A stretch of 64,000 bases of DNA from Amia ocellicauda (taxonomy: Eukaryota; Chordata; Actinopteri; Amiiformes; Amiidae). The stretch covers positions 14,290,501 to 14,354,500 of the forward strand of contig NC_089856.1 in NCBI RefSeq assembly GCF_036373705.1, in the 5' to 3' direction. Shown here in pieces: positions 1-11,800 of the stretch. The stretch's first letter is position 1. Every line of letters begins with the position of its first letter. Both the position numbers and the translations under genes were made by a program. The notes under the pieces are model-generated. The model ran no database searches. It was not told the DNA's origin and worked only from the letters and a program-made list of their open reading frames with translations.

Positions 1-690
1 GAGTAATTGGTCAATTACTTAACAACATAAGAAAGTTTACAAACGAGAGGAGGCCATTCCACCCATCGTGCTCGTTCGGTGTCCATTAATAACTAAGTGA
101 TCCAAGGATCCTATACAGTCTATTTTTAAATGTTCCCAAATTTTCAGCTTCAACCACATCACTGGGGAGTTTGTTCCAGATTGTGACGACTCTCTGTGTG
201 AAGAAGTGTCTCCTGTTTTCTGTCTTGAATGCCTTGAAGCACAATTTCCATTTGTGTCCCCGGGTGCATGTGTCCCTGCTGATCTGGAAAAGCTCCTCTG
301 GTTTGATGTGGTCGATGCCTTTCATGATTTTGAAGACTTGGATCAAGTCCCCACGTAGTCTCCTCTGTTCCAGGGTGAAAAGGTTCAGTTCCTCAGTCTC
401 TCAGTAGGACATTCCCTTCAGACCTGGAATAAGTCTGGTTGCTCTCCTCTGAACTGCCTCTAGAGCAGCGATATCTTTCTTGAAGTGTAGAGCCCAGAAC
501 TGCACACAGTATCCAGATGAGCTCTAACTAGTGCATTGTACAGTCTGAACATTACTGCCCTTGTTCTCAATTCTACATTTTTGACAATATACCCTAACAT
601 TCTGTTGTCTTTTTTTATTGCTTCCCCACATTGTTTGGATGGAGAAAGTGAGGAGTCCACGTAGACTCCTAGGTCTTTCTCATGCGTTAC

Positions 691-1695
691 TTAATCTAGT
701 TCTGTTCCTCCCATAGTGTAATTATAGTGGACATTTTTGTTACCTGCATGTAATACCTTGCACTTGTCCACACTGAATTTCATCTGCCAGGTGTCGGCCC
801 ACAACTGAATATTATCTAAGTCCCTTTGAATAGCTTGTGCTGCCGAGACTGTATCTGCTGAGCCACCTATTTTAGTATCATCTGCAAATTTGACAAGTTT
901 GTTAACTATCCCAGAGTCCAGATCATTGATATAGATTAGAAAAAGCAAAGGCCCTAGTACTGATCCCTGTGGAACTCCACTAACAACCTCACTCCAGTTA
1001 GAAGTGACTGCTCTAATTGACACCCTCTGTTTCCTATACATCAACCAGTTCATAATCCATCTACTTACATTACCCTGAATGCCTACAGCTTCCAATTTGA
1101 GGATCAGTCTTTGGTGTGGAACCTTATCAAAAGCTTTTTGAAAATCTAAGTATATCATATCATATACTTTCACATGATCTACAGCTGCAGTTGCATGTTC
1201 AATAAATTCTAATAAATTAGTAAGACATGATCTGCCTCGTCTAAACCCATGTTGACTATCTTCAAGAATATGGTTTTCATTAAGATGTTCCTCTATTTTC
1301 TGTCTAATCATTTTTTCCAACATTTTACAAGTGATGCAGGTGAGACTGATTGGTCTGTAATTTCCTGGCTCAGTTTTGTCCCCTTTCTTATGGATTGGTA
1401 TGACAGTTGCTGTCTTCCAGTCAGTTGGCACATCCCCTGTTCTAAGTGTCATTTGGAATAGTTTAGTTAGCGGCCTATAAATAATGTCCCTCATTTCTTT
1501 ATGTACTGTTGGAAATATACCATCTGGCCCAGGTGATTTGTTTGTTTTTAATTCTGCTAGTCCCTTTAGTACCTCCTCCTCATTTATCCTGATCTCTCTT
1601 AGGGTTTGACTGGATTGATTGTTCACCTGTGGCATGTTTTCTGTCTTTTCTTTTGTAAAAACCTCTGTGAAATACTCATTTAGAACATTTGCCAC
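691..1695 (-). pseudogene. CR1-like LINE reverse transcriptase (uninterrupted 334-codon segment)
   Basis: The segment carries the non-LTR RT blocks in order: SPGPDG (fingers), NYRPISLT, QHGFRRGRSC, YLDFQKAFDKVPH (first catalytic Asp region), [14 protein letters not shown] and the catalytic FADD box. It ends at a TAA where the second copy at 62.39 kb has a glutamate codon, so the stop is a point change. Beyond it, 660-460 continues the thumb (DSSLSPSKQCGEAIKK) in another frame, and 346-86 continues the C-terminal tail (CTRGHKWK, FFTQRVVTIWNKLPSDVV). The protein would reverse-transcribe LINE RNA at a nicked target. Here it is a relic, though the core domain is unusually well preserved. Confidence 0.85.
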
Positions 1696-1940
1696 ATCTT
1701 GTTAGTTTTCCAAGATACTTAAATTTTTGCCCTTTATGTCTTTCACTTCCTCCTTTATTGGCCTCTTGCTGTTATAATATTGAAAAAAGCTCATTGCATT
1801 AGCTTTAGCTCCAAGAGCTATGTTTCTTTTTATTTCCCTCTTTGCTTTCCTGATCCCTTTCTTAAGGTCTCTTTGCAGCTCAATATATTCTATGTATTTC
1901 GTTTCATCTGCCCTTTTGTATGCACTATACAACATTTTCT

Positions 1941-2483
1941 TTATTTTGATATTTTTTGCATACTTCTATTAAACCATTTTGGCCAATGTTTGTTGGTACT
2001 CAATTTGCTATGTTTTGGTACAAATATCTCCTGAGCCTCAAGTTGTATATTCTTAAAATATAACCATCCATTTTCCACTGAATCTATATCCAGTGTGCTC
2101 CAGACTACCTCTTCTAAGTGCCACCTCATACCTTCAAGGTTTGCTTTTCTAAAATTGTAGATCATTGCTTTAGACTTGGTCCTTGTTTTTTGAAAGAATG
2201 CCTCAAAGCTAACCATATTGTGATCACAGTTTGCCATTGGTTCTCTAACTAGTGTCCCTCTGACTCTATCTTGGTCATTTGAAAAGATCAAGTCAATGCA
2301 TGCGCTCTCCCTGGTTGGTTCCCTGATAAATTGAGTTAGAAAGCAGTCATTTACCATCTCAACCATTTCTGTTTCTGCTTCTGTAGTCCCAGCTGGGCTT
2401 TCCCAGTCTATGTTTGGGAAATGTAAGTCCCCCATTATAACACCCACATCCTTGCTACATGCAGTCCTGATTACATTGTACAA
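1941..2483 (-). pseudogene. LINE apurinic-like endonuclease domain, C-terminal part
   Basis: The translated segment contains GDLHFPNIDWE (the usual GDFN.P.IDW motif of the EEP fold), an RE(S/P)T..ACIDLIFSN block and a CDHNMVSFE block (normally SDH), which carries the catalytic Asp-His pair. The family nicks target DNA to prime reverse transcription. The N-terminal part of the domain is not in an open frame, and the linker to the RT is broken near 1935-1700. It belongs to the CR1-like element spanning 1-3460. Confidence 0.75.
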
Positions 2484-2739
2484 TGCAACATCTTGCTAAA
2501 TATCTGAGTTGGGTGGTCTGTAACACACTCCTACCACTAATCCTCCAGCTCTTTTATTCAAAAGACAACATCATAGTCACATGCCAGCACTGGAGCTTCT
2601 AGGTCTATCATCTTGTTCCTTATACTCCTGGCATTGAGGTACAAACATTTCATACTAGCAGTTTCCCTTTTGTTTTCTTTCCTTAGTGGAAAATGTCCCA
2701 CTGTCAGAGCTCCCTGCCCCCCTCATCCCTAGTTTAAAA

Positions 2740-3350
2740 GATTCTCAATTACTCTGCCCATACACTCTCCCAACGCATTAGCCCTCCTTCTGTTTAGATG
2801 TAGACCGTCTGGTTTGTACAGGTCCCATCTATCCCAGAAGAAAGACCAATGCTCCATAAATCTAAAACCCTCTTCCCTACACCAAGACTTCAACCATGTG
2901 TTAAACTTTCTAATCTCAGCCTGTCTCCCTGACTGACACGTGGTACCGGAAGTATTTAAGAGAAAACTACCGTGGAGGTTCTGCTCTTTAGTTTTGTTCC
3001 TAACTCTTTACATTTGTCTTGCAGAACCTCTGCCCTACCTTTTCCTATGTCATTGGTTCCAATTTGGACCATGACCAGTTGATTCCCCCAGCTTTGGCCA
3101 GTAGCCCGTCTACTAGTTTAGGGAGATCTGCAACCTGAGCACCAGGCAGGCAAGATACCATGCTGGTCTCCTTATCACTAGAACACACTGTGTGATCTAT
3201 GCCTCTAAGAATTGAGTCTCCTACTATAACCACCTCCCTGTTCTTGGGGGGAGTGGGCAATATGGTGCTCTGGTGCTCAACTGCCCTTCCATCACCCTCA
3301 GAGCTGTCACTATCCAACTCGGTGTCCAGCAGTTGGAACCTGTTGGGCAA
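2740..3350 (-). pseudogene. LINE ORF1 with SGNH-hydrolase (esterase) motifs
   Basis: On the minus strand the first open segment (3350-3045) has an acidic linker, then VVIVGDSILRGID, the GDS block of SGNH hydrolases. A one-base loss in a run of G near 3090 shifts the frame; in the new frame IGTNDIG follows (block III, G-x-N-D). Further on, around 2830-2790, YKPDGLHLNRR gives the D-x-x-H catalytic block. All three SGNH blocks are therefore recognisable although the frame is broken. Esterase-type ORF1 proteins are known in the CR1/L2 group of vertebrate LINEs. Confidence 0.65.
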
Positions 3351-3526
3351 TGCAATGCAAAGACTGGTCTGAAACTAGTCAAACAACAAGATGACTGCCT
3401 CTCACCTGTACTCTCCTGTCTCTGTCTGTGGCAACTTGTAAATACTTCTTGATTAGGTAGGTAATGGGTTAATTGGTTAATCATATGTATTTGTTGTCTA
3501 TTGTCCCTCTCTCTCTCTTTGTGCAG

Positions 3527-5912
3527 ATTGAGCCAATCAAGTGGACAGACGTGGGCGGCTGGACGGGGAAGGGAGGCTCCATGTTGGGAACCAAGAGGTG
3601 AGAGAGCCATCACCTTCCCCTCTCTACCCACTTCCAAATGGGTTTTATTTTATCAATGTTTCTGACAGCCTTGTCCTGTTTCTCTGTCTATGTTCTCTGC
3701 TCTCTATCCTCCTTTCTCTCTCCCTCTCTCTCTCCTACCCTCTCTCCCTCCCCCTCTTTCCTCCCGCACTCTTTCTCTCTCTCTCTCTCTCTGTGCAGAG
3801 TGTTGCCAGGCTCAATGATGGAGGACATCAGTGTGGGCATCAGCAAGTTCAACATCCATGCGCTGGTCATCATTGGGGGCTTTGAGGTGGGTGGGTGGGT
3901 GGGAGGCTGGGTATAAGTCATGAAGCCAGCTGTGATAAACAGAGCAGAGCTAAACTACTTTCTCTCCCTCTTCTCTCCACCCCTCTATTTCTCTCCCTCT
4001 CACTCCTGCTGTCCACCTCTCCTTTTATTTTTTGTTTCACCTCTCTCCTCTCCTCTCCTCTTTCCTCTCCTCTCTCTCTCTCTCTCCCAGGCATACACCG
4101 GTGCTCTGGAGATGGTGGCAGCACGGGAGCGCTATGAGGAGCTGTGCATCCCGCTGGTGGTCATCCCGGCCACTGTGTCCAACAACATCCCTGGCTCTGA
4201 CTTCAGCATCGGGGCCGACACTGCGCTCAACACCATCACCACGGTACTAACCGCACTGCGCTCAACACCATCACCACGGTACTAACCACACTGTACTCAA
4301 CACTATCACCACGGAACTGACCACACTGACATCAATACCATCACCACGGTACTGACCACACTGCACTCATCACCACGGTACTGATCACACTGCTCTCCTC
4401 TCCACTCCCCTCCCCTCCTCTCTGTCAGACGTGTGACCGTATCAAACAGTCGGCGGCGGGCACCAAGCGACGCGTCTTCATTGTGGAGACGATGGGGGGG
4501 TACTGTGGGTACCTGGCCACCATGGCGGGGCTGGCATCCGGGGCAGATGCCGCCTACATCTACGAGGACCACTTCACCATCCACGACCTTGAGGTCAGGG
4601 ATCAGGGGTCAAGTGTCTCTTAGTGAGGTGTGCTGGGCTCGGGGGTGTTCAGGTTCCTGGTTTAAAAGCTTTAAGCTCAGAATCGCTGAGGGGTACAGGG
4701 TGTGAGGGTTAGTTGCGTTAAGGTGCAGCAGACAGGCATTAAGCTGGAGAAACCTGAGGAGGCTGTTTTACACACCTGCCCTGAGGGTTGGTTGCCCCTT
4801 CAGTGCTCCCCGAGACCCAGATGCCAATGCTGTGCCCCTTTGTCTGCAGGTGAACGTTCAGCATCTGGTGGAAAAGATGAAGACCACGGTGAAGAGAGGC
4901 CTGATCCTCAGGTGCCCAGCTTCATTAATATCACTGTTATTACTATGATTTATATTAGTAGTAGTATTCATATTATTATTATTATTATGAAAGGATCTGT
5001 TTTGCCTGGTTGGAGAGTGTGTGTGTGTGTTACATTAATGTACTGACACCCACACCTGCACTCTTCCTGCTCTATGGTGTCGCCCCCTGGCTGCAGGAAT
5101 GAGAAGTGCAACTCAAACTACACCACTGACTTCATCTTCAGCCTGTACTCAGAGGAGGGCCGCGGCATATTCGACTGTAGGAAGAACGTGCTGGGGCACA
5201 TGCAGCAGGTCTGGGCTAGACAGGACAGGACTGGACTGGATTTTACTGGACTGGATGAGATTAGACTGGGCTGGACTGTTACTGTTTGACTCACCCTCTT
5301 TACCTCCCCCATAGGGTGGCACCCCCACACCTTTCGACAGGAACTTTGGCACCAAGATGGGAGCCAAATCTGTGCTGTGGCTGACTGACAAGCTCAGGGA
5401 GTGCTACAGACATGGTGAGAGAGTGTGTGTGTGTGTGTGTGAGAGAGAGAGAAATTGACAGAGAGAAGAGTATGTGTGTGTGTTTGTTTGACAACTCAGT
5501 GTGATGTCTCTTGCCCCCCCCAGGCCGTGTGTTTGCTAACACCCCAGACTCAGCCTGTGTTCTGGGCATGAGGAAGAGAGCCCTTCTGTTCCAGCCCCTG
5601 GCCGACCTCAAAGCGCAGACTGACTTTGAGTGAGTATCTGTCTGCCTGTCTGCCTGTCTTTGTGTGTGTGTGTGTCTGTCTCTGTTTCTTACATGTATAT
5701 CTGTGTTTTCCATGGTGTGTATCATGTTTTACTGTACTGTACTGTACCTTCCTCTCCGTCTCTCTCTTTCCAGGCACAGGATCCCTAAGGACCAGTGGTG
5801 GCTGAAACTGCGGCCTATCCTAAAGATCCTGGCCAAGTACCAGATCAGCCTGGACACTACAGAGAGAGCCAGCCTTGAGCACATCATCCACCAGAGGGGC
5901 AAGAGCCACTGA
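3527..5912 (+). CDS. pfkm: ATP-dependent 6-phosphofructokinase, muscle type: last nine coding exons (5' part outside window)
   Basis: Exons: 3527-3597, 3799-3886, 4091-4243, 4429-4593, 4850-4911, 5097-5208, 5315-5414, 5524-5629, 5774-5912. All have GT-AG borders and compatible phases, giving 996 nt (331 codons plus TGA). The enzyme phosphorylates fructose 6-phosphate in the cytosol as the committed step of glycolysis. The segment is the C-terminal regulatory half of the roughly 780-residue vertebrate subunit: [73 protein letters not shown], then [22 protein letters not shown]. The C-terminus ([13 protein letters not shown]) matches the M isoform better than L or P. Upstream exons lie left of the window beyond the CR1 LINE. 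One intron carries a minisatellite that duplicates a splice donor. The first-exon phase is inferred from the sum of the exons. Confidence 0.96.
4219..4395 (+). repeat. 35-bp minisatellite built from the pfkm exon end plus its splice donor
   Basis: Copies start at 4219, 4254, 4289, 4324, 4359 (29-bp variant) and 4388 (partial). The first copy straddles the exon/intron border at 4243/4244, so the last 25 coding bases and the donor are repeated four more times inside the intron. The core CACG|GTACT is intact at copies 1, 2, 4 and 5; copy 3 reads GGAACT. Confidence 0.93.
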
Positions 5913-6035
5913 GCCCTGCCCCAGGAAGGGGAGAGGAGAGGAGATGAGAGTAGAAGAGAGAAGACAGAAGAGAGAAGATGAGAGGATGAGCTGTCTGTCT
6001 GTTTAATGAAAGAGAAGGTGTCTCTATTTAAACAC

Positions 6036-6041
6036 ATTAAA
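6036..6041 (+). promoter_or_regulatory. Probable pfkm polyadenylation signal (ATTAAA)
   Basis: ATTAAA lies 124 bp after the pfkm stop and is followed by a T-rich stretch. It is the common variant hexamer, and the 3' UTR would be only about 150 bp. Confidence 0.5.
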
Positions 6042-6539
6042 AGTGTCTAATAAGCAACTTTGCAAACTTTGATTATTCATTTACCTTCCTGTGTGTGTTT
6101 GTGTGTGCGTGTGAGTGTGAGTATATCTATACATACACATAAGAGTCTGATGAGCAGATCTGAGAATCACAGACTCTACCACGTCAGAAAGTCTCTGGGT
6201 GGTTGTGGACCCCGTGGATGATTTGCATTGGGTAAATCTAGTCTGAGGAGTGGGGCTGAGGGGAGTGTTAAAATAACACACCACGCAACACCAGCACATC
6301 TGAAGAAATGCCAGTGAAAAGAAAAAACATAAAAACAAACACAAGAAAAATGGTTTATAAAAAGCATAAAAAGATTAGAGTCTCTTTGTAGTGCAGCTGT
6401 TTGGACATATTGTCTTGAATAACTCCCCCCCTGTTACTTATTGCAGCTGTGACCTTGAGCCTGGATACACACCTGCCCCAGGAGCTCTGGGCTGGTGGAG
6501 CCACTGTGGTGTAAACTCTGTGAAGGGGTCATAGTTGGC

Positions 6540-6650
<111 letters not shown>

Positions 6651-7620
6651 TGGGAGCACGCTCAGACGGACATCCTGACAGAGACAGTCAGCACACAGCA
6701 GGGGGGTGGGAACGAGTGAGTGTCAGGGACTGTGAGAGAGTGAGCGTGTGTGTGTGTTTGTGTGTCAGAGAGTAGATGTGTTTGTGTGTGTTTGAGTGTG
6801 CGTGTGTGCACGTGTTTGTCAGTATGAGATTATGTGAGAATGTGAGCATGCCTGCGTTGGTCTGTGCAGAGGCCGGTGTGAGGGAGCGGTGTGACCCTGG
6901 CCCCCCTTCTGCCCTGGGGCAGGTCCGCCTGTCCCTGAGCCCCTCACCTCACTCACTGCGATTATTATTAGAAGGTTCAGATTGCAGCTGCAAATTTCAC
7001 AGCATCCGTGTTACTCATTAACAACAGCACTGGCTCTGTGCCACTGAGAGGGAGATTGAGAGAGAGATTTATTTTTCTGATGTTTTTAATTTAATTTTTA
7101 AAATGTCTTATTATTATTCTTTGACGTAATCCTGAAAAAGATGAGGCGGGGGGAACAACTTTAGAAGATGCCCACAAGCGAACGGGCATGGTGACAGGCT
7201 TGCACTTGTACATTGACATGGACACTGACATGCACACACATGCACACACACAGGCCTTGCATTTGTCTTTCTTTCTTTCTTTCCTCCCTTCTCTCCCACC
7301 ATTGTTGTTTACCACAGTGCAAAGCACACAGTCTGTGATTTACACAGTCAGTCCCACTCCCTTCCACATCCGTCACTGTGGTGGAGTCAGGGCACAGGCC
7401 TCTCAGACGCACAAACCCCAGTAATTAACTGACAGACGCTCGCCCTGCCCGCCTGCTGGTCCGCCTGTCTGTGCAGCATCTAATCTAATCTTCCCCTCCT
7501 GGCCACGACCTGCCTCTCCAGACCACAGAGTTCCAGACACCTGATTGGACGGGGCTCCTCCCGATGGGGGCAGCGTTCCAGAGCACATCAATTGCATGAA
7601 GCAGTGTTCCGAGTCCTGTG

Positions 7621-7647
7621 ATTGGTCACGGACTGCCCTTATAAAAG
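7621..7647 (+). promoter_or_regulatory. endou core promoter: inverted CCAAT box and TATA box
   Basis: ATTGG (7621-7625, inverted CCAAT) is followed by ATAAAAG (7641-7647), about 49 bp before the endou start codon. Transcription probably begins about 25-30 bp after the TATA box, leaving a very short 5' UTR. The spacing is typical of a tissue-restricted TATA promoter. Confidence 0.6.
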
Positions 7648-7695
7648 TGGGTGCGTGTTCAAGATGTGTAAAGACTTGGTCCGGCTTGTTCTGCC

Positions 7696-8793
7696 ATGAA
7701 GGTGATCCTGTTCCTCGCGCTCAGCCTCTCTCCCCTGGCTCAGGGGCGGAGCAGTAAGTACAGTGCTGGGCAGGGTGGGCTGGGCAGTAGGGCAATGACC
7801 ATCTCATCACCTCTCTGGGTTTCACCTCAATAGTGTCTCTCAGTTTCATGTGTTGGACTGACTGGTATCCCTTGTAAATTGATGATAAACACACAAATCA
7901 GTTTTGATTAGGGATACAGGTGCAAGCAGAAATGGTCTTACAGTCATGTTTATGTTGTTTTTGGAGTATTTTTAGGAAAACTTTGCTCTGAATTTATGTT
8001 AAAAGGAGAAAATCAGGGTTATATTTTTTGGTGTGGGCTAAGGTCAGTGTCCCCAGTGAACTAATGAGCAGCAGTGCAGTGTGTCAGTAGTAGAGTAGTT
8101 AATTAGTACAGTAGTGCAGTGAAGTGTGTCAACAATGTAATGCATTATAATAAGGCTGTGTAGTGTCAATACAATGCAGTGTATCAGTACTGTGCAATCT
8201 GTCAGTGCTGTGTGGTGTGTTAGGATGGGGCAGTGTGTCTGTGGTATGTCAGTATGGTGCAGTGTGTTAGTAGTGTGTCAGTCTGGTGCAGTTTGTCAGT
8301 GATGTGTCAGTACAGCGCTTTGTGTAATTGGTGTGTTAGTATGGTGCAGTGTGTCAGTGGTGTGTCAGTATGGTGCTGTCCCCTCAGACTCTCTGGACTC
8401 CTGTGCGGGCCGTTGTGGCTATGGCACAGACAGCGCCTACTCTTGCCAGTGCAACCCATCCTGCCAGCGCTTCGGCGACTGCTGCCATGACTACCACAGC
8501 ATCTGCACCAGTGAGAGACATGTCCCCCGACCCCTGCCCTCTCTCTGTCTGTCTAAATTATTTTCTGTCTTAGCAGGCAGTGGCTCCTTGTCTGTCTGTC
8601 TTTGTTTTACCTGTCTGTGGAGATGAGTGTGTCTGTTTGTCACTGTGTGTCTCTGTGTGAATCTGTGTGTCTGCTGTGTTTCTCTGTGTGAGTCTGTTTA
8701 CCTGTGTGTGTGTCTGTGTGAATCTGTGTGTCTGAGTTGCTATGTGGGGTACTGTCTGTGCCTATGTCTGTGTGTGTGTATCTGTGTGTGACA

Positions 8794-8824
<31 letters not shown>

Positions 8825-11800
8825 CTGTCCAGCCGTGACGTCCTGCAAGGGGCGCTGTGGGGAAACATACAATGCCCAGAACAGCTGCCACTGCAACTCC
8901 AAGTGCCCCCAGTACAACAACTGCTGCAGCGACTATAGCTCCCTGTGTGGGGGTGAGGCTCCTTCCAGTACACCAGTATACTCACCCCATCTCTGCACAC
9001 TGGTTTGGCCGTTAATCTCTCTCTCCCTCTCCCTCTCTCAGGGGGATCAGGCTCCACTCTGCCCATCTCTGACAGTGAGCTGCTGTCTGTGTCTGAGCTG
9101 CTTTTCTCAGTGGATGAGAACAAGGCATCCCCCTCCCAGCTGACCATCTCCCCCCAGACCCTCATCCCAAACTCCGAGACCGCCACCCAGCAGGATCTGT
9201 CCCCCAGGCCGTGAGGACTGCCCTTCTTCCTCTATTTTCCTTCCCTCTCATCCCTGTATCTTTGTACTGCTTGCTCTCCCACCTGTTTCTCTTTCTCTCT
9301 ATCCCTCTCTTCTGTCTTTCACTGCCTTTCTTCTAAATCTGTCTCTCTACCTCTACCGCTAATCCCTCCCCTCGCTCTCCCCTATTTATCATCTCCTCTT
9401 CCTCACACCCTTTTTACTTCTCCCCCTCCATCCCTCTCTCCTCTCTCAGGTTGTTCAGCTATGTTGACAAGGCCCTGTTCTCTCGCCCCACCTTCTCCTC
9501 CTTTGCTGCTTTGCTGGACAATTATCATCGGAAAACAGGCGTGTCTGAGGCCTTCAGTCCCGTCCAGCTGCAAGAGCAGGTCACCTTCCTGCAGGCGGCC
9601 ATCAGCCACACAGCCGTGGGACAAAAGCTGTACAACTTCCTAAACAGCAAAAGTGCGCCTCTCTGTTTTGACTGCATGTGTGACACTGTGTTATGTGTTT
9701 CTGCAAGTGTTTGCGCATGATGGTGTGTTGCATGTCTTTGTGCGTGATAATGTATTGTGTGTGAGTGACCGCGCGTGTTTGATCGTGACAGCATCTTGCA
9801 TGTCCGCAGAGTGGTACAGCTCAGAAGCAGAGTTCCTGCAGGACCTGCAAATGATGTGGTTTGGCCTGTACTCCCGCAGCAGCGGCCAGCTCGACTCCAG
9901 CGGGTTCGAGCACGTCTTTGCAGGTCTGTGTATCGGTTTGTCTCTCTGTCTATCTGTCTGCCTCAATTTTGTCCTTGTTTACCTGTCTCTCCCTGTGTGT
10001 CTGTCCATCTCAGTTTCTCCCTGTCTACTCTCTGTCTCTGTGTCCGTCTACCTGTTTCTGCCTGTCTCTCTCTATCTTCCTCTCTCTGTTTGTCTGTCTT
10101 TCACTGTCTGCCTACCTGTTTCTTCTATCAGTTTCTGTCTCTGTCTGTGTGTTCATTCATCTCTGTGTCTGTCTGTCTGTCTGTCTGCCTGTCTGCCTGC
10201 CTGCCTGCCTGCAGGGGAGATTAAGGGCAGTAAGGTGTCTGGCTTCCACAACTGGATCCAGTTTTACCTCCTGGAGAAGCAGGGACTGATGAACTACTAC
10301 AGCCACAACTTCGATGGGCCTGTAAGCACATTAACTACTACTGCTGCTACTATTGCCATACTAATACTGCTGCTACTGCCACTACTACTGTCATACTATT
10401 GCTGCTACCACTGCCGCTACTACTGCTACTACTACTCCCATACTACTGCTGCCATTACTGCTGCTACTACTGCCATATGCAGTGCTTAATTTGTGCCGGA
10501 TCCTGTGGGACCTCTCGGGTTTTGAATGCTTGTGTTCCGGTACCTATTTGTGCCGATCTGGTACCTAACGTGGAAAAAAACCCGCTCCCTAAGTTTTTTA
10601 TGACTGTCAAACACCCCCCCCCCCACCCCCCGATTTCACAGTTTTTTGACTGTCGCTCCCCCCACCCCCCTCATAGCTTTTGACCGTCAAACCCCCCTGC
10701 TCTCGCAGTTTTTTGACCGTCGCCCCCCGCGCTTTCACATTCTGCGCTGACCCCCCCGGTTGTCACGTTGTTTTCAGCACTGTTCTGTGTTTTCATTCGT
10801 TCTGGGACCTGCGCCTGCCTCGTCACCCCTCCGCTCTCATATATGCTTTGCGTTCCGGCACCTTCTGAATTACAACTTAAGCACTACATATGTCATACTT
10901 CTGCTGCTGTTACTATTCCTACTGCTACTACTCCCATACTAATGCTACTGTTACTCATGGGCAGAGTTTGGGGGGGCACGAGGGGGCTTTACCCCCCAAA
11001 ATGGATACGTTTATTAATTTATTTTAATTAGTTTACAATTAAGATTAAACATAAATTATTACATTTTGTGCAACCGCGATTCCTAATGTGAGAGCCAAAG
11101 CATACCAGAGCCCCACTATGCTTCCGCCCCTCAGTCCAACTGGTTTCAGTGTATTTTCAGGGTTGAGGAGTAACGGAATACAAGTAGCGGCGTTACGTAA
11201 TCACATTACTTGTATTTCCGTTACGTTGCTCCTGTCAGACGAGTATTCTGATTACCGATACTTTTTTAAAGAGTCACAGATGACTGATTACGTCTACATA
11301 CTGCAGCGATGTCGAGAGAGAACAGGGCTCGAGTCCTGAGTCGCTACAATAATTTACATTCAAGTGTACAAGTGTAAGGGGATCCGAAGGGGCCCGTGTG
11401 TAGTTTTTGTGCACCATTGATTTTACTTACGCTCTCTCGCCAAAGAGCGGCTGATTCGGCGCCATTGTACAACAACCCGTAACACACAGCTCTGCAACTG
11501 CGGCCGTGTGGCAACACTGTGTGTGAGCAGGGATTGAACTCGTGGAAGTGCTGCAATTGAAAAGAAAGAAGATGGAACAAATATTCAAGTGCTAACAAGG
11601 TGTGCCTATGGGGCAACGCAGGGCGTCGCTAGACTTCAGGTTGTAGAAGTGCTACGAAACGCGGGGCGGTTATGACGGTGTTGTTATCGATAGTTTGTAT
11701 TTGCAGTAATAAGTTATCCTATCTCAATTTAAGACACATCCACGTACATAACAAATAGTGCATCCTGTGCATCCTAGCTGGTTCTGTGATCTTAACAATG

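Larger units (their letters stand above)
1..3460 (-). mobile_element. CR1-like non-LTR retrotransposon (LINE), nearly full length, degenerate, antisense in a pfkm intron
   Basis: Read on the minus strand the order is ORF1 esterase-like segment (3350 to about 2740), endonuclease C-terminal part (2483-1941), reverse transcriptase (1695-691) and thumb/tail (660-86). The 3' end is a short tail containing TTCTTATG, resembling the 8-bp terminal repeat of the CR1 clade. RT motifs [18 protein letters not shown] and FADDTKIGG are readable. Several stops and frameshifts make it dead as a whole. The same family recurs in the opposite orientation at 61.75-63.06 kb, where its 3' end matches this one closely and so confirms the boundary near position 25. 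The 5' boundary is uncertain (about 3430-3470). It lies about 70-100 bp upstream of a pfkm exon and antisense to that gene, the orientation in which intronic LINEs are usually tolerated. Confidence 0.88.

Noticed and set aside
9653-10489. 278-codon plus-strand open frame across endou exons 6-7
   Set aside because: It reads through introns and the CTGT/CTGC array; only the parts 9810-9923 and 10215-10321 are coding, as endou exons.
11344-11616. 90-codon minus-strand frame inside the hAT-like element
   Set aside because: No hAT transposase motif (BED finger or RW/dimerisation block) could be recognised; not called as a gene.
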